NCBI RefSeq assembly: GCF_000262045.1
Contig: NZ_AJVF01000041.1
Span: 525,477 to 589,476, forward strand
DNA: 64,000 bases
DNA from: Bacillus siamensis KCTC 13613
GTDB lineage: Bacteria > Bacillota > Bacilli > Bacillales > Bacillaceae
Direction: 5' to 3'
Part shown: positions 18,467-29,781 of the stretch, piece after piece
How positions within the stretch are numbered: position 1 is the stretch's first letter
Layout: every line of letters starts with the position of its first letter
The notes under the pieces: generated by a model
The model's database searches: none
Told to the model about the DNA's origin: nothing
Seen by the model: only the letters and a program-made list of their open reading frames with translations
Translations under genes and position numbers: made by a program

Positions 18467-19318
18467 ATGACTGCAACAATCATCGACGGAAAAGAAACGG
18501 CTAAAGAAAAACGCGAACAATTGGCAAAAGAAGTAGAAGAGCTGAAAGCACAAGGCGTAGTGCCGGGCTTGGCGGTCATTTTAATCGGTGACGATCCCGC
18601 CTCTGTTTCATATGTGACAGGCAAGAAAAAAGCCGCTGAAACAATGGGAATGAAGTTTAAGCTTGACCGCTTTGACTCAAGCTTAACCGAAGCGGAGCTT
18701 TTAACAGTGATTGACGAGTACAATCAAAATCCGGAATTTCACGGCATTCTCGTCCAGCTGCCGCTCCCGGATCATATTTCTGAAAAAGCCGTCATCGAGC
18801 GGATCTCCCCTGATAAGGATGTTGATGGTTTCCACCCTCTCAACGTCGGGAAAATGCTGCTTGGAGAAGATACATTTCTTCCTTGCACACCGCACGGAAT
18901 TGTCGAGTTATTGAAAAAGACGAACGTAGATCTTTCCGGCAAAGAAGTTGTTGTAGTCGGACGAAGCAATATTGTCGGTAAACCGGTCGGCCAGCTGCTG
19001 CTGAACGAAAATGCGACCGTCACATATTGCCATTCCCGTACAAAAAATATGTCTGAGCATACGAAAAAAGCAGATATTCTTGTGGTTGCGGTCGGTAAAG
19101 CGAACTTCATCACAGCTGATCAAATCAAAGAGGGCGCCATTGTCATTGATGTCGGTGTCAACCGCCTCGAAAGCGGAAAACTCTGCGGAGATGTTCAGTT
19201 TGATGAAGCGAAAGAAAAAGCATCTTTCATTACGCCGGTCCCGGGCGGAGTAGGTCCGATGACCATCACGATGCTTGCGCATAATACTGTTAAATCTGCC
19301 AGACGTACGTTATCATAG
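18467..19318 (+). CDS. folD: Methylenetetrahydrofolate dehydrogenase/cyclohydrolase FolD
   Basis: A 283-aa bifunctional enzyme that interconverts 5,10-methylene-THF and 10-formyl-THF with NADP. Signatures are [10 protein letters not shown] (with the catalytic lysine), [11 protein letters not shown], the dinucleotide stretch [31 protein letters not shown], and [14 protein letters not shown] near the end. It is the one-carbon partner of the glycine cleavage system encoded at the start of the window. A terminator follows. Confidence 0.98.
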   Translation: MTATIIDGKETAKEKREQLAKEVEELKAQGVVPGLAVILIGDDPASVSYVTGKKKAAETMGMKFKLDRFDSSLTEAELLTVIDEYNQNPEFHGILVQLPLPDHISEKAVIERISPDKDVDGFHPLNVGKMLLGEDTFLPCTPHGIVELLKKTNVDLSGKEVVVVGRSNIVGKPVGQLLLNENATVTYCHSRTKNMSEHTKKADILVVAVGKANFITADQIKEGAIVIDVGVNRLESGKLCGDVQFDEAKEKASFITPVPGGVGPMTITMLAHNTVKSARRTLS

Positions 19319-19360
19319 ATAACCGGAGACAGTCACAAAAAGTGTGACAATGAGCACGAT

Positions 19361-19402
19361 ACCCGCTTCTTAAGGCTCCTTTCAGCCAGAGCGGGTTTTT
19401 TT
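19361..19402 (+). terminator. folD terminator
   Basis: ACCCGCT / AGCGGGT outer stem with an inner GGCT/AGCC pairing and a T-run. A smaller GTCACA/TGTGAC hairpin lies just upstream. Confidence 0.8.
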
Positions 19403-19444
19403 CTTAGTTCAGGGCAAAAAGCCTTTATGAAAGGAGTGCAGGAT

Positions 19445-20788
19445 GTGAGTGAAGCGGCATATGTCACGGTTTCCGCACTGACCAAATATATTAAACGAAA
19501 ATTCGATGTAGACCCTCATCTTGAAGACATTTGGATTAAAGGTGAGCTGTCCAACGTTAAAATCCATACAAGGGGCCACATCTATTTTACTTTAAAAGAT
19601 GAACATGCCCGCATGCAGGCCGTCATGTTTCAAAGGCAAAGTTCAAGGCTTGCGTTTAAGCCAGAGGACGGAATGAAGGTCATCGTAAGAGGCGGCATCT
19701 CCGTCTATGAACCGAGCGGAAGCTATCAGCTGTACGCGAAAGAAATGCAGCCGGACGGTGTTGGGGCGCTTTACTTAGCCTATGAAGAATTAAAGAAAAA
19801 ACTTGCCGGCGAAGGGTTGTTTGATGACCGGCATAAGCAGGCCATCCCCGCTTTTCCAGCCACGATCGGGGTTGTCACGTCACCGACGGGAGCGGCCGTC
19901 AGAGACGTCATTACCACACTCAAAAGAAGATACCCTCTGGTGAAAGTCATTGTGCTTCCCGCGCTCGTTCAGGGTGAAAACGCCAGCAGATCGATTGTGA
20001 AGCGCATTGAAGAAGCCAATTCGCAAAAGATGTGTGACGTTCTGATCGTCGGAAGGGGAGGGGGCTCGATCGAAGAATTGTGGGCGTTTAACGAAGAAAT
20101 CGTCGCCCGGGCGATTTTTGCTTCCGCCATTCCGGTTATATCGGCCGTCGGACATGAAACAGATTTTACAATCAGTGATTTCGTCGCGGATATCCGGGCT
20201 GCAACGCCGACGGGAGCGGCAGAAATCGCCGTTCCTCACACGACGGACTTAATGGAACGGACAAAAACGGCGGAAGTCCGCCTGACAAGAGCGATGCAGC
20301 AGCATATCGGCAAGAAAAAAGAACGGGTTCAATCGCTTCAGTCATCTTACGCATTCCGTTTTCCGAAACGATTGTATACCCAAAAAGAACAGCAGTTTGA
20401 CCTTTTGTATCAGCAATTCCAAGCACAGCTCATAGGGCTTACGGAGCGGAAAGAAAGGCAGCTGGAGCGGAATACGTACAGATTAACGGCGCTTCACCCT
20501 GAAACCCAGCTGAAACAGGCGAAAAAACGGTTCGAAGAGCGCTCAAATCAGCTGACGCGGAGCATGAATGTCCAGCTGAAGCAGCTTCATTCGCAGTTTC
20601 AGACGGTTCTTGGTAAACTGAATGCATTAAGTCCCCTTCAAGTTATGGAGAGAGGATACAGTCTGGCCTATAAAGACAAAGAGCTGATCAAAAGCGTTGA
20701 TCAAGTGGAACAACATGATACGCTTGAAGTAAAGATGACAGACGGCGTTTTGACGTGTGAAGTATTGCAAAAGAGAGGCGAACGATAA
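19445..20788 (+). CDS. xseA: Exodeoxyribonuclease VII large subunit
   Basis: A 447-aa catalytic subunit of ExoVII, which degrades single-stranded DNA from both ends. It has an N-terminal OB fold ([24 protein letters not shown]), a central catalytic domain with [26 protein letters not shown] and [17 protein letters not shown], and a C-terminal coiled coil (about 265-390). I chose GTG 19445, 8 nt after AAAGGAG. The ATG 18 bp upstream sits inside that ribosome site region. The stop overlaps xseB by 1 bp. Confidence 0.96.
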   Translation: MSEAAYVTVSALTKYIKRKFDVDPHLEDIWIKGELSNVKIHTRGHIYFTLKDEHARMQAVMFQRQSSRLAFKPEDGMKVIVRGGISVYEPSGSYQLYAKEMQPDGVGALYLAYEELKKKLAGEGLFDDRHKQAIPAFPATIGVVTSPTGAAVRDVITTLKRRYPLVKVIVLPALVQGENASRSIVKRIEEANSQKMCDVLIVGRGGGSIEELWAFNEEIVARAIFASAIPVISAVGHETDFTISDFVADIRAATPTGAAEIAVPHTTDLMERTKTAEVRLTRAMQQHIGKKKERVQSLQSSYAFRFPKRLYTQKEQQFDLLYQQFQAQLIGLTERKERQLERNTYRLTALHPETQLKQAKKRFEERSNQLTRSMNVQLKQLHSQFQTVLGKLNALSPLQVMERGYSLAYKDKELIKSVDQVEQHDTLEVKMTDGVLTCEVLQKRGER

Positions 20789-21042
20789 TGACAGAAACCA
20801 AAAAAAGTGAAGAGCTGACATTTGAAGAGGCGATGAAAGGCCTTGAAGGCATTGTCGCAAAGCTTGAAGAAGGAGACGTGCCGCTGGAGCAGGCGATTAA
20901 TTATTTTCAGGAAGGAATGGCCCTTTCAAAAATGTGCCATGAAAAGCTTCAGCATGTCGAAAAACAAATGGACTTTATTTTAAAAGATAACGGAGAACTT
21001 GCACCTTTCAGCGTTCAGGAGGAAGACGAAGGTGACAAATAA
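20788..21042 (+). CDS. xseB: Exodeoxyribonuclease VII small subunit
   Basis: An 84-aa helical hairpin protein that coats the XseA coiled coil. The family pattern [27 protein letters not shown]...F..G is present. The start is TAATG-coupled to xseA, and the 3' end overlaps ispA by 11 bp. Confidence 0.96.
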   Translation: MTETKKSEELTFEEAMKGLEGIVAKLEEGDVPLEQAINYFQEGMALSKMCHEKLQHVEKQMDFILKDNGELAPFSVQEEDEGDK

Positions 21043-21922
21043 ACTGGACGCATTTTTAGCATCGCGCAAACAACTGATTGAGCGGAATCTTTCCTTGTAT
21101 ACAGAACGGCTCGCCATGCCGGAAACCCTCAAAAAATCTATGCTGTATTCTTTGGAAGCGGGCGGAAAGAGGCTGCGCCCCCTCGTTGTCTTAGCCGTTT
21201 TGAATGCTTACGGAAAAGATGAAAAAGACGGGATTCCGGTCGGATGCGCTGTTGAAATGATTCATACGTATTCTTTAATCCATGATGATCTGCCTTGCAT
21301 GGACGATGATGATTTGCGCCGGGGAAAGCCGACAAACCATAAAGTCTTCGGAGAAGCGGCAGCCGTATTGGCCGGAGACGGGCTTCTGACAGAAAGCTTT
21401 AAATTAATCACATCTCACGTGTCTGACGCGGTTTCAGCGGAAAAACGGCTCCGTCTCGTCGAGGAACTGATCCAAGCGGCAGGAACGGAAGGAATGGTCG
21501 GCGGGCAGGCTGCCGACATGGAAGCGGAACAAAAGCAGGTAACGCTTGAGGAGCTGGAATCCATCCATGAGCGGAAAACGGCCAAGCTCCTCGGTTTTTC
21601 CGTGACGGCAGGCGCTATTTTGGCAGATGCGCCGGAGGATGAAATCGAAAAGCTGCGTCTGTTCAGCAGCCATATCGGCATCGGATTTCAAATCAGAGAC
21701 GACATCCTTGATATTGAAGGGCATGAGGAGAAGATCGGCAAACCGGTCGGTTCAGACACGACGAATGAAAAGTCAACGTATCCGTCGCTTTTAACGCTTG
21801 AAGGTGCGAAAGAGAAACTTTCGTATCATATCAGCGAGGCGAAACGGATCATCAGCGGCCTATCTCTTCAGAAAGAACTGCTGCATGACCTCTGCGATTT
21901 AATAGCGGCGAGAGATCATTAA
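21032..21922 (+). CDS. ispA: Farnesyl diphosphate synthase (geranyltranstransferase)
   Basis: A 296-aa trans-prenyltransferase making FPP from IPP and DMAPP for undecaprenyl-phosphate, menaquinone and heme A synthesis. The first aspartate-rich motif is [10 protein letters not shown] and the second is DDILD, with GGKRLRP for IPP binding. The GTG at 21032 inside xseB, after AGGAGG, gives the B. subtilis length. It is followed by a promoter-like sequence and dxs, the entry enzyme of the same isoprenoid pathway. Confidence 0.96.
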   Translation: MTNKLDAFLASRKQLIERNLSLYTERLAMPETLKKSMLYSLEAGGKRLRPLVVLAVLNAYGKDEKDGIPVGCAVEMIHTYSLIHDDLPCMDDDDLRRGKPTNHKVFGEAAAVLAGDGLLTESFKLITSHVSDAVSAEKRLRLVEELIQAAGTEGMVGGQAADMEAEQKQVTLEELESIHERKTAKLLGFSVTAGAILADAPEDEIEKLRLFSSHIGIGFQIRDDILDIEGHEEKIGKPVGSDTTNEKSTYPSLLTLEGAKEKLSYHISEAKRIISGLSLQKELLHDLCDLIAARDH

Positions 21923-21934
21923 AACGATCCTGAT

Positions 21935-21964
21935 TTGAAGGGGCTGCCGCTCCTATGGTAAAAT
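21935..21964 (+). promoter_or_regulatory. Probable sigma-A promoter for dxs
   Basis: TTGAAG, 18 nt, TAAAAT. It would give a leader of about 95 nt containing a GTCTTTTT/AAAAAGAC hairpin (21995-22018). Confidence 0.55.
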
Positions 21965-22064
21965 GTAAGCAGTTTCGATGAAAATAAAAAGAGAGTCTTT
22001 TTCTTTTTTCAAAAAGACACTGTTTAATTTGCAGAAATTCATGCTGAAAGTGAGTTGATCCGCT

Positions 22065-23966
22065 TTGGATCTTTTATCAATACAGGACCCGTCATTTCTT
22101 AAAAAGATGTCAATTGAACAGCTGGAAGAGCTGGGTGAGGAAATCCGCAATTTTCTCATCACATCGCTGTCTGCCTCAGGCGGCCATATCGGGCCGAACC
22201 TTGGGGTTGTCGAGCTGACGATTGCGCTTCACAAAGAATTTGACAGTCCGAAAGATAAATTTTTATGGGATGTCGGACATCAGTCCTATGTTCATAAACT
22301 GTTAACCGGACGCGGCAAGGAGTTTGAAACCTTGCGCCAATATAAAGGGCTTTGCGGTTTCCCGAAACGCAGCGAAAGCGAACATGACGTATGGGAAACA
22401 GGCCACAGCTCAACATCGCTCTCAGGCGCGATGGGAATGGCTGCCGCCCGCGATATTAAAGGGACGAAAGAATATATCATCCCGATTATCGGGGATGGCG
22501 CTTTAACCGGAGGAATGGCGCTTGAAGCACTGAACCATATCGGCGACGAGAAAAAAGATATGATCGTCATCCTGAATGATAATGAGATGAGCATTGCGCC
22601 GAATGTCGGGGCGATTCATTCTATGCTCGGCCGGCTTCGCACGGCCGGCAAATATCAATGGGTAAAAGACGAGCTGGAATATTTATTTAAGCGCATCCCG
22701 GCCGTCGGCGGAAAATTGGCCGCCACGGCTGAGCGGATAAAAGACAGCTTAAAATATATGCTTGTGTCAGGCATGTTTTTTGAAGAGCTGGGCTTTACGT
22801 ATTTAGGCCCGGTAGACGGTCATTCCTACCACGAGCTGTTTGAAAACCTGCAATACGCCAAAAAAACAAAAGGCCCTGTCCTTTTACATGTCATCACGAA
22901 AAAGGGCAAAGGCTATAAACCGGCAGAGACCGACACAATCGGGACATGGCACGGGACTGGCCCGTACAAAATCAATACGGGTGATTTCGTCAAGCCGAAA
23001 GCCGCGGCGCCTTCATGGAGCGGACTCGTCAGCGGGACCGTGCAGGAGCTGGCGCGCGAGGATGACAGAATTGTCGCGATTACACCGGCCATGCCGGTCG
23101 GTTCTAAGCTGGAAGGGTTTGCGAAAGAATTTCCGGAGCGCATGTTTGATGTCGGAATCGCAGAACAGCATGCGGCGACGATGGCCGCGGGAATGGCGCT
23201 TCAAGGCATGAAGCCGTTTCTCGCGATCTATTCGACCTTTTTGCAGCGGGCGTATGATCAGGTCGTCCATGACATCTGCCGTCAAAACGCGAATGTATTT
23301 ATCGGCATTGACCGCGCGGGTTTGGTCGGCGCTGACGGGGAGACGCATCAAGGCGTCTTTGACATTGCCTTTTTGCGTCATATACCGAACCTCGTTTTAA
23401 TGATGCCGAAGGATGAAAATGAAGGCCGCCATATGGTCAATACAGCTCTTGCTTATGAGGAGGGTCCGATCGCGATGCGCTTCCCGCGCGGAAACGGGCT
23501 CGGCGTAAAGATGGATAAAGAGCTGAAAACCATCCCGATCGGAACATGGGAAGTGCTCCGTCCCGGAAAAGACGCGGTGATTTTAACGTTTGGAACGACC
23601 ATTGAAATGGCGCTGGAAGCGGCTGAAGAACTGCAAAAAGAAGGCCTGTCCGTGCGTGTCGTCAATGCGCGGTTCATAAAACCGATTGATAAACAAATGA
23701 TGAAGGCGATTCTTAATGAAGGTCTGCCGATTTTAACGATTGAAGAAGCCGTGCTTGAAGGCGGATTCGGAAGCACGATTCTTGAATTCGCTCATGACCT
23801 CGGCATGTATCATACGCCGATTGACAGAATGGGCATTCCTGACCGGTTCATTGAGCACGGAAGCGTAACCGCCCTGCTTGAAGAAATCGGTCTCACAAAG
23901 GCTGAGGTTATGAACCGGATTAAACTGCTGATGCCGCCGAAGACACATAAAGGAATTGGATCATGA
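22065..23966 (+). CDS. dxs: 1-deoxy-D-xylulose-5-phosphate synthase
   Basis: A 633-aa thiamine-diphosphate enzyme joining pyruvate and glyceraldehyde-3-phosphate, the first step of the MEP isoprenoid route. It shows the transketolase fold with the ThDP/Mg motif [31 protein letters not shown] (written here as family block, about residues 146-176), the [13 protein letters not shown] stretch and the C-terminal FPRGNGLG domain. The start is TTG with a weak GTGAG site. The stop overlaps yqxC by 4 bp (ATGA). Confidence 0.97.
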   Translation: MDLLSIQDPSFLKKMSIEQLEELGEEIRNFLITSLSASGGHIGPNLGVVELTIALHKEFDSPKDKFLWDVGHQSYVHKLLTGRGKEFETLRQYKGLCGFPKRSESEHDVWETGHSSTSLSGAMGMAAARDIKGTKEYIIPIIGDGALTGGMALEALNHIGDEKKDMIVILNDNEMSIAPNVGAIHSMLGRLRTAGKYQWVKDELEYLFKRIPAVGGKLAATAERIKDSLKYMLVSGMFFEELGFTYLGPVDGHSYHELFENLQYAKKTKGPVLLHVITKKGKGYKPAETDTIGTWHGTGPYKINTGDFVKPKAAAPSWSGLVSGTVQELAREDDRIVAITPAMPVGSKLEGFAKEFPERMFDVGIAEQHAATMAAGMALQGMKPFLAIYSTFLQRAYDQVVHDICRQNANVFIGIDRAGLVGADGETHQGVFDIAFLRHIPNLVLMMPKDENEGRHMVNTALAYEEGPIAMRFPRGNGLGVKMDKELKTIPIGTWEVLRPGKDAVILTFGTTIEMALEAAEELQKEGLSVRVVNARFIKPIDKQMMKAILNEGLPILTIEEAVLEGGFGSTILEFAHDLGMYHTPIDRMGIPDRFIEHGSVTALLEEIGLTKAEVMNRIKLLMPPKTHKGIGS

Positions 23967-24808
23967 CAGCAAAAAAAGAACGATTAGATGTACTTCTTGT
24001 AGAAAAAGGCCTTGCGGAAACGCGGGAAAAAGCGAAACGCGCCATTATGGCGGGCATCGTATACTCAAATGAAAACCGATTGGACAAACCGGGTGAAAAA
24101 ATCGCCCGGGATCTTCCGTTAACGGTAAAAGGAAACCCTCTTAAATACGTCAGCAGAGGCGGATTAAAGCTTGAGAAAGCTCTTGAGGTGTTTCCCGTCT
24201 CAGTAAAAGGCAAAACGATGATTGATATCGGCTCGTCTACTGGAGGATTTACAGATTGCGCCCTCCAAAACGGCGCCGAACGGTCCTATGCAGTAGACGT
24301 CGGCTATAATCAGCTCGCTTGGAAGCTGAGACAGGACGAGAGGGTCGTCGTCATGGAACGGACGAATTTCCGCTATTCCGAGCCTTCCGATTTCACAGAG
24401 GGTCTGCCGGAATTCGCGACGATCGATGTTTCTTTCATCTCACTCCGTCTTATTCTGCCGGTTTTAAAAACGCTGCTTGTGCCGGGAAGCGATTGTATCG
24501 CACTGGTGAAGCCGCAATTTGAAGCCGGACGTGAATCAGTCGGAAAAAAAGGCATTGTCAGAGATCCCGGCGTTCATGCTGACGTTCTCCGCCGTATGAA
24601 TCAGTTTGCCGCTTCTGAAGGATATACAGTGAAAGGACTGTCCTTCTCACCGATTACAGGGGGAGACGGCAATATCGAGTTTCTGCTTCATTTGAAGTGG
24701 GAGGGAGAAGACGGAAACGGCGCTGAACTGCCGGAAGAAGATATTCTCCGTACCGTCCGCGAAGCACATGAAACATTAAAAGCCAAAAAGACAGATGTAC
24801 CGGAATAA
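23963..24808 (+). CDS. yqxC: TlyA-like S4/FtsJ RNA methyltransferase YqxC
   Basis: A 281-aa protein with an N-terminal S4 RNA-binding domain ([20 protein letters not shown]) and an FtsJ-type Rossmann methyltransferase domain (about 75-260). The SAM motif is [20 protein letters not shown] and the catalytic lysine stretch is [12 protein letters not shown]. Relatives (TlyA) make 2'-O-methylations in 16S and 23S rRNA, so rRNA is the likely target. It is translationally coupled to dxs. The symbol follows B. subtilis usage. Confidence 0.92.
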   Translation: MTAKKERLDVLLVEKGLAETREKAKRAIMAGIVYSNENRLDKPGEKIARDLPLTVKGNPLKYVSRGGLKLEKALEVFPVSVKGKTMIDIGSSTGGFTDCALQNGAERSYAVDVGYNQLAWKLRQDERVVVMERTNFRYSEPSDFTEGLPEFATIDVSFISLRLILPVLKTLLVPGSDCIALVKPQFEAGRESVGKKGIVRDPGVHADVLRRMNQFAASEGYTVKGLSFSPITGGDGNIEFLLHLKWEGEDGNGAELPEEDILRTVREAHETLKAKKTDVPE

Positions 24809-24904
24809 TAGGGGGCTATTATTCCTTTTTTCTGCCATCATGTACTTTTTATCAAGAAGCGGTTAACATAATGACAAGAACAGCTTGAAAACAGAGGTGC
24901 TTAC

Positions 24905-25354
24905 ATGACAAAAGGCCAAAGGCATATAAAAATCAGAGAGCTTATTACAAGCCATGAGATTGAAACGCAGGATGACTTAGTTGACATGCTGAGAGAAGAA
25001 GGGTATAAGGTAACCCAGGCGACTGTTTCCAGGGACATTAAAGAACTGCATCTCGTAAAGGTGCCGACCAATAACGGTTCCTACAAATACAGCCTGCCGG
25101 CGGATCAGCGGTTCAACCCGCTGTCAAAACTGAAGCGTTCATTAATGGATGCGTTCGTAAAAATTGACTCAGCAAGCCACATGATTGTATTAAAAACGAT
25201 GCCGGGGAATGCGCAGGCAATCGGCGCTTTGATGGATAATCTCGAATGGGAAGAAATCATGGGCACGATCTGCGGAGATGACACAATTTTAATCATCTGC
25301 AGGACGCCTGAAGATACGGAGGGCGTTCAAAGCCGTCTTTTGGAGCTGCTGTAG
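24905..25354 (+). CDS. ahrC: Arginine repressor/activator AhrC (ArgR family)
   Basis: A 149-aa hexameric regulator that represses arginine synthesis and activates arginine catabolism when arginine is bound. It has an N-terminal winged helix ([37 protein letters not shown]) and a C-terminal arginine-binding, hexamerising domain with [17 protein letters not shown] likely target with an ARG box, artPQR, lies 31 kb away in this same window. recN follows 31 bp downstream. Confidence 0.97.
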   Translation: MTKGQRHIKIRELITSHEIETQDDLVDMLREEGYKVTQATVSRDIKELHLVKVPTNNGSYKYSLPADQRFNPLSKLKRSLMDAFVKIDSASHMIVLKTMPGNAQAIGALMDNLEWEEIMGTICGDDTILIICRTPEDTEGVQSRLLELL

Positions 25355-25385
25355 CGTAATTATCAGATAAAAGGTGGAATGCTGT

Positions 25386-27116
25386 TTGTTAGCTGAACTA
25401 TCAATAAAAAACTTTGCCATTATAGAGGAACTGACGATTTCGTTTGAACGGGGGCTCACCGTCCTGACGGGAGAAACAGGGGCCGGCAAGTCAATTATTA
25501 TAGACGCCGTTTCCCTGTTAGTCGGCGGCCGCGGGTCGTCTGAATTTGTCCGTTACGGTGAAACAAAGGCCGAGCTTGAAGGACTGTTTCTTTTGGACAG
25601 CGGCCATCCCGTTTTTGAGGTGTGCCGAGAGCAGGGAATAGACGTATCTGACGACATGATTGTCATGAGAAGAGACATTAATGCCGGGGGAAAAAGCGTC
25701 TGCCGTGTCAACGGAAAATTAGTAACGATTGCGGCTTTGAGGGAGATCGGCAGACTTTTATTAGATATTCACGGGCAGCATGACAACCAGCTTTTAATGG
25801 AAGATGACAAACATTTAGAGCTTTTGGATAAATTTGCGGGCGCTGAGGCCGAATCAGCGCTTCAGGCATACCAAGAAGGCTACGACCGTTATATGAAGCT
25901 GCTCAAAAAAGTGAAGAAGCTGTCGGAAAGCGAACAGGAAATGGCGCATCGGTTAGATCTGATCCAATTTCAGCTTGAAGAAATCGAATCAGCGAAGCTT
26001 GAATTGAATGAAGACGAACTTCTTCAAGAAGAGCGGAAGCAGATATCCAACTTTGAAAAAATTTATGAATCATTGCAAAACGCCTATAATGCGCTTCGCA
26101 GCGAACAGGGGGGGCTTGACTGGGTAGGAATGGCCTCTGCCCAGCTTGAAGACATTTCGGATATCAATGAACCGCTGCAAAAGCTGTCAGAAAGTGTGTC
26201 AAGTTCCTATTATCTGCTGGAGGATGCAACCTTTCAAATGCGCAATCTGCTAGATGATCTGGAGTATGACCCGGAACGGCTGAATTTTATTGAAACCCGT
26301 TTAAACGAGATTAAACAGCTGAAGCGTAAATACGGAGCGACGGTCGAAGACATTCTGGAATACGGCTCCAAAATAGAAGAGGAAATTGATCAAATCGAAA
26401 ACCGCGACAGCCACCTTGAAGCGCTGAAGAAGGAACTGGAGTCCGTCGGCAAAGATGTGGCCGTAGAAGCCGCCAATTTATCAAAAATCAGAAAAGCCTG
26501 GGCGAAAAAACTGGCGGAAGCAATTCATCAGGAATTAAAGAGCCTGTATATGGGCAAATCAACGTTTGATACGGAATTCCTCGTGAAAACCGATCCGTCT
26601 GCCAGTGAAGCGCCGGTTGTCAACGGCCAGCCCGTGCAGCTTACCCAAAAGGGAATTGACCTTGTGAAATTTTTAATTTCAACGAACACAGGTGAGCCGT
26701 TAAAACCGCTGTCAAAGGTCGCATCCGGCGGCGAACTTTCAAGGGTGATGCTGGCGCTGAAGAGTATTTTTTCTTCCCAGCAGGATGTCACCTCCATCAT
26801 CTTTGATGAAGTGGACACTGGCGTAAGCGGGCGGGTTGCCCAAGCCATCGCGGAAAAAATCCATAAAGTATCGACCGGTTCACAGGTGCTCTGCATTACA
26901 CACCTGCCGCAGGTTGCCGCTATGGCGGATACGCACCTTTTGATCGCAAAAGAATTCAAAGACGGACGGACGACAACGCATGTCACGCCGCTTTCAAAGC
27001 AGGATAAGGTAGCGGAAATCGGCCGTATGATTGCGGGTGTTGAAGTGACCGACCTGACAAAACGGCATGCGCAAGAGCTTTTAAAACAGGCCGGACAGGT
27101 AAAAACGACAGGATAA
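25386..27116 (+). CDS. recN: DNA repair protein RecN
   Basis: A 576-aa SMC-like ATPase acting early in double-strand break repair. Walker A is GETGAGKSIIIDA near the N-terminus. A long central coiled coil (about 160-370) is followed by the ABC signature KVASGGELSRVMLAL and Walker B IIFDEVDTGVSG. The TTG start (MLAELSIKNF) gives the B. subtilis length; a GTG four codons earlier overlaps the GGTGGA ribosome site. The terminator overlaps its stop codon. Confidence 0.96.
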   Translation: MLAELSIKNFAIIEELTISFERGLTVLTGETGAGKSIIIDAVSLLVGGRGSSEFVRYGETKAELEGLFLLDSGHPVFEVCREQGIDVSDDMIVMRRDINAGGKSVCRVNGKLVTIAALREIGRLLLDIHGQHDNQLLMEDDKHLELLDKFAGAEAESALQAYQEGYDRYMKLLKKVKKLSESEQEMAHRLDLIQFQLEEIESAKLELNEDELLQEERKQISNFEKIYESLQNAYNALRSEQGGLDWVGMASAQLEDISDINEPLQKLSESVSSSYYLLEDATFQMRNLLDDLEYDPERLNFIETRLNEIKQLKRKYGATVEDILEYGSKIEEEIDQIENRDSHLEALKKELESVGKDVAVEAANLSKIRKAWAKKLAEAIHQELKSLYMGKSTFDTEFLVKTDPSASEAPVVNGQPVQLTQKGIDLVKFLISTNTGEPLKPLSKVASGGELSRVMLALKSIFSSQQDVTSIIFDEVDTGVSGRVAQAIAEKIHKVSTGSQVLCITHLPQVAAMADTHLLIAKEFKDGRTTTHVTPLSKQDKVAEIGRMIAGVEVTDLTKRHAQELLKQAGQVKTTG

Positions 27117-27144
27117 GCTGCTGATACAGGCAGCTTATTTTTTT
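27113..27144 (+). terminator. recN terminator overlapping the stop codon
   Basis: ATAAGCTGC-TGATACAG-GCAGCTTAT with seven T. Confidence 0.88.
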
Positions 27145-27279
27145 GTTCCATTTCTCTAACAGTGTATCCAATGTTTTTCTTCGTATGCCGGTTATAAATC
27201 AAGCGCAGGAAGGCAAAAGTATAGAGGTAGCAGAAAAAGAAAGTGGTGTGGGATAGGAGCGAGGAGAGTGAAGGAATGA

Positions 27280-28560
27280 ATGCACGATAACATGAGGAAA
27301 GCAATAGGTGTAATTCTCCTTGTTTCTTTACTAAGTGTAGGCTTTTTTAAGCCATTTAAAGAATATTTACTGATACCGTCAGAAATGAGCGTCTTTGAAA
27401 ACCAGACACAAGCCGTTCCGGTCAATGCATCAATAAGCGCTGAAAAGGGCGAATTATCAGAAGCCTTTACGCTGAAAGAAGAGCACGGTCATGCAAGCAT
27501 AACAGGGCAAAAACAAGGCCGGTCAGAAGTAGTATATGATCTTGCCGGGTTTCCCATTAAAAAAACGAAAGTGCGTGTCCTTCCTGAATTGAAGGTCATT
27601 CCGGGCGGACAGTCCATCGGTGTAAAACTGCATTCAGTCGGTGTTTTGGTCGTCGGCTTTCACCAGGTGATGACAAAGGATGGGAAAAAGTCTCCGGGAG
27701 AACAAGCGGGAATTGAATCTGGCGACATCATTATTAAAATGAACGGACATAAAATTGAAAAAATGAGCGACATCGCCCCGTTTATTCAAAAAGCGGGTAA
27801 GACCGGGGAATCTTTGGATTTATTGGTGAAACGCGATAAGCAAAAAATCAAGACAAAGCTGATTCCGACAAAGGACGAAGCTGAGGGAAAATATCGAATC
27901 GGACTTTATATCCGTGATTCGGCAGCCGGCATCGGCACGATGACATTTTTTGAACCGAAAACAAAAAAATACGGCGCATTGGGCCACGTCATTTCTGATA
28001 TGGATACGAAAAAACCGATTGTTGTGGAAGACGGCGAAATCGTCCGTTCAACTGTAACATCAATTGAAAAAGGAAAAGGCGGCAATCCCGGCGAAAAACT
28101 GGCAAGGTTTTCGTCAGAACGGAAAACGATCGGCGATATTAACCGCAACAGTCCGTTCGGCATTTTCGGGAAACTGCATCAGCCGATTAAAAACAACATC
28201 TCAGACAAAGCGCTTCCGATTGCTTTGTCAAATGAAGTGAAAAAAGGACCGGCGCAAATGCTGACGGTTATTGAAAACGATAAAGTAGAGAAATTTGATA
28301 TTGAAATCGTCAGCACTACTCCGCAAAAATTCCCGGCAACTAAAGGAATGGTGTTAAAAGTGACCGATCCGAAACTGCTGAAAAAAACCGGCGGAATCGT
28401 TCAGGGAATGAGCGGAAGCCCGATCATCCAAAACGGGAAGGTCGTCGGGGCCGTAACCCACGTGTTTGTCAATGATCCGACAAGCGGCTACGGCGTTCAT
28501 ATCGAATGGATGCTTTCTGAAGCGGGTGTTGATGTTTATGGAAAAGACAAAGCAAGCTGA
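27280..28560 (+). CDS. spoIVB: SpoIVB signalling peptidase
   Basis: A 426-aa forespore serine peptidase secreted into the intermembrane space, where it cleaves SpoIVFA and triggers pro-sigma-K processing. It has an N-terminal membrane anchor (residues 6-24), a PDZ domain (about 115-200, [15 protein letters not shown]...[14 protein letters not shown]) and a chymotrypsin-like domain. The catalytic Ser is residue 378 in GMSGSP, with His in ALGHVISD. The length matches the B. subtilis protein. It stands alone just upstream of spo0A. Confidence 0.97.
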   Translation: MHDNMRKAIGVILLVSLLSVGFFKPFKEYLLIPSEMSVFENQTQAVPVNASISAEKGELSEAFTLKEEHGHASITGQKQGRSEVVYDLAGFPIKKTKVRVLPELKVIPGGQSIGVKLHSVGVLVVGFHQVMTKDGKKSPGEQAGIESGDIIIKMNGHKIEKMSDIAPFIQKAGKTGESLDLLVKRDKQKIKTKLIPTKDEAEGKYRIGLYIRDSAAGIGTMTFFEPKTKKYGALGHVISDMDTKKPIVVEDGEIVRSTVTSIEKGKGGNPGEKLARFSSERKTIGDINRNSPFGIFGKLHQPIKNNISDKALPIALSNEVKKGPAQMLTVIENDKVEKFDIEIVSTTPQKFPATKGMVLKVTDPKLLKKTGGIVQGMSGSPIIQNGKVVGAVTHVFVNDPTSGYGVHIEWMLSEAGVDVYGKDKAS

Positions 28561-28587
28561 CTGCCGGATCATCCGGCAGTTTTTTTA
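28561..28587 (+). terminator. spoIVB terminator
   Basis: CTGCCGGAT / ATCCGGCAG immediately after the stop codon, followed by seven T. Confidence 0.9.
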
Positions 28588-28639
28588 TGTGCGCGTTCTT
28601 CACTTCTTTCCAGGATTCATGTAAAATAAGACATGAAGA

Positions 28640-28786
28640 TTTTTCGACAAATTCACGTTTCCTGATTTGTCAAACTTAATTTTTAGTCGAAAAACCTAGA
28701 AAATGCTAGAAAAACAAAGATATTCCACTATTATTGGTAAATATGGATTTTTTAAAAGGGGAAGTAGTGGTTTTGTCGAATGTAAC
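28640..28786 (+). promoter_or_regulatory. spo0A promoter region with 0A boxes and sigma-H promoter
   Basis: Three 0A-box-like sequences are visible: TTCGACA at 28643-28649 (perfect inverse), AGTCGAA at 28685-28691 (6 of 7) and TGTCGAA at 28774-28780 (perfect). The last overlaps the -10 of a sigma-H-type promoter (AAAGGGGAAGT, then TCGAATG), matching the Ps promoter known in B. subtilis. The vegetative Pv promoter must lie upstream, but I could not place its -35 with confidence. Confidence 0.8.
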
Positions 28787-28839
28787 ATGTAGCAGTCAAA
28801 TAGGTTGTGTCCTGTTAATACATTGGGGGAGGAAGAAAC

Positions 28840-29640
28840 GTGGAGAAAATTAAAGTTTGTGTTGCTGATGATAATCGAGAGCTTGTAAGCCTGTTGAGTG
28901 AATATATAGAGGGACAGGATGATATGGAAGTAATCGGCGTTGCTTATAACGGGCAGGAATGTCTTTCTTTGTTTAAAGATAAAAATCCCGATGTGCTCGT
29001 TTTAGATATTATTATGCCGCATCTGGACGGACTGGCGGTTTTGGAGCGGCTCCGTGAATCAGAGCTTGAGAAACAGCCGAACGTTATCATGCTGACGGCA
29101 TTCGGTCAGGAAGACGTTACGAAAAAAGCCGTCGATTTAGGAGCGTCCTATTTCATCCTGAAGCCGTTTGATATGGAAAACCTTGTCGGCCATATCCGCC
29201 AGGTAAGCGGAAATGTCAGCAGCGTCACACACCGTGCGCCGTCTGCACAAAGCAGCATCATTCGCAGCCAGCCGGAGCCGAAACGGAAAAATCTCGATGC
29301 CAGCATTACAAGCATTATCCATGAGATCGGTGTGCCTGCCCATATTAAAGGCTATCTTTATTTGCGGGAAGCCATTTCCATGGTGTACAACGATATTGAA
29401 CTCCTCGGCAGCATCACAAAAGTCCTTTATCCCGACATCGCCAAAAAATTCAACACGACCGCAAGCCGTGTAGAACGGGCCATCCGCCACGCGATTGAAG
29501 TCGCTTGGAGCAGGGGAAATATTGATTCCATTTCTTCGCTGTTCGGGTATACCGTAAGCATGACAAAAGCAAAACCAACCAACTCAGAATTCATCGCGAT
29601 GGTTGCTGACAAGCTGAGATTGGAGCATAAAGCTTCGTAA
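28840..29640 (+). CDS. spo0A: Sporulation master response regulator Spo0A
   Basis: A 266-aa phosphorelay output regulator that starts sporulation and controls biofilm and competence genes. The receiver domain (1-120) has the acidic pair D10/D11, the phosphorylated D56 in VLVLDIIMP and the conserved Lys in FILKPFD. The C-terminal DNA-binding domain (about 145-266) is nearly identical to B. subtilis. It is one residue shorter than the 168 protein, in the linker ([10 protein letters not shown]). The start is GTG after GGGGAGG. It is monocistronic with a strong terminator. Confidence 0.99.
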   Translation: MEKIKVCVADDNRELVSLLSEYIEGQDDMEVIGVAYNGQECLSLFKDKNPDVLVLDIIMPHLDGLAVLERLRESELEKQPNVIMLTAFGQEDVTKKAVDLGASYFILKPFDMENLVGHIRQVSGNVSSVTHRAPSAQSSIIRSQPEPKRKNLDASITSIIHEIGVPAHIKGYLYLREAISMVYNDIELLGSITKVLYPDIAKKFNTTASRVERAIRHAIEVAWSRGNIDSISSLFGYTVSMTKAKPTNSEFIAMVADKLRLEHKAS

Positions 29641-29668
29641 CGCAAGCTTTATTGCAAGATGACGTTTT

Positions 29669-29715
29669 ACGCCTTCTTTTCCGTGCATGAATGCGGAAGA
29701 GAAGGCGTTTTGAGT
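29669..29715 (+). terminator. spo0A terminator
   Basis: Long stem ACGCCTTCTTTTCCG / CGGAAGAGAAGGCGT with a T-rich tail. Confidence 0.88.
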
Positions 29716-29781
29716 TTTTCTGACGAAGATCCCTCCGGCCCGAGGAATCTTAATGCTGCATAAAAGCGGGATTTACGGCAT

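Noticed and set aside
19331..19347. GTCACA/TGTGAC hairpin before the folD terminator as a separate regulatory site
   Set aside because: A 6-bp stem without further signal; it is probably part of the folD 3' end.
26528..27304. 258-codon open frame on the minus strand opposite the end of recN
   Set aside because: It overlaps the RecN ATPase signature region and the recN terminator and reads as low-complexity Ser/Cys-rich protein; shadow frame.
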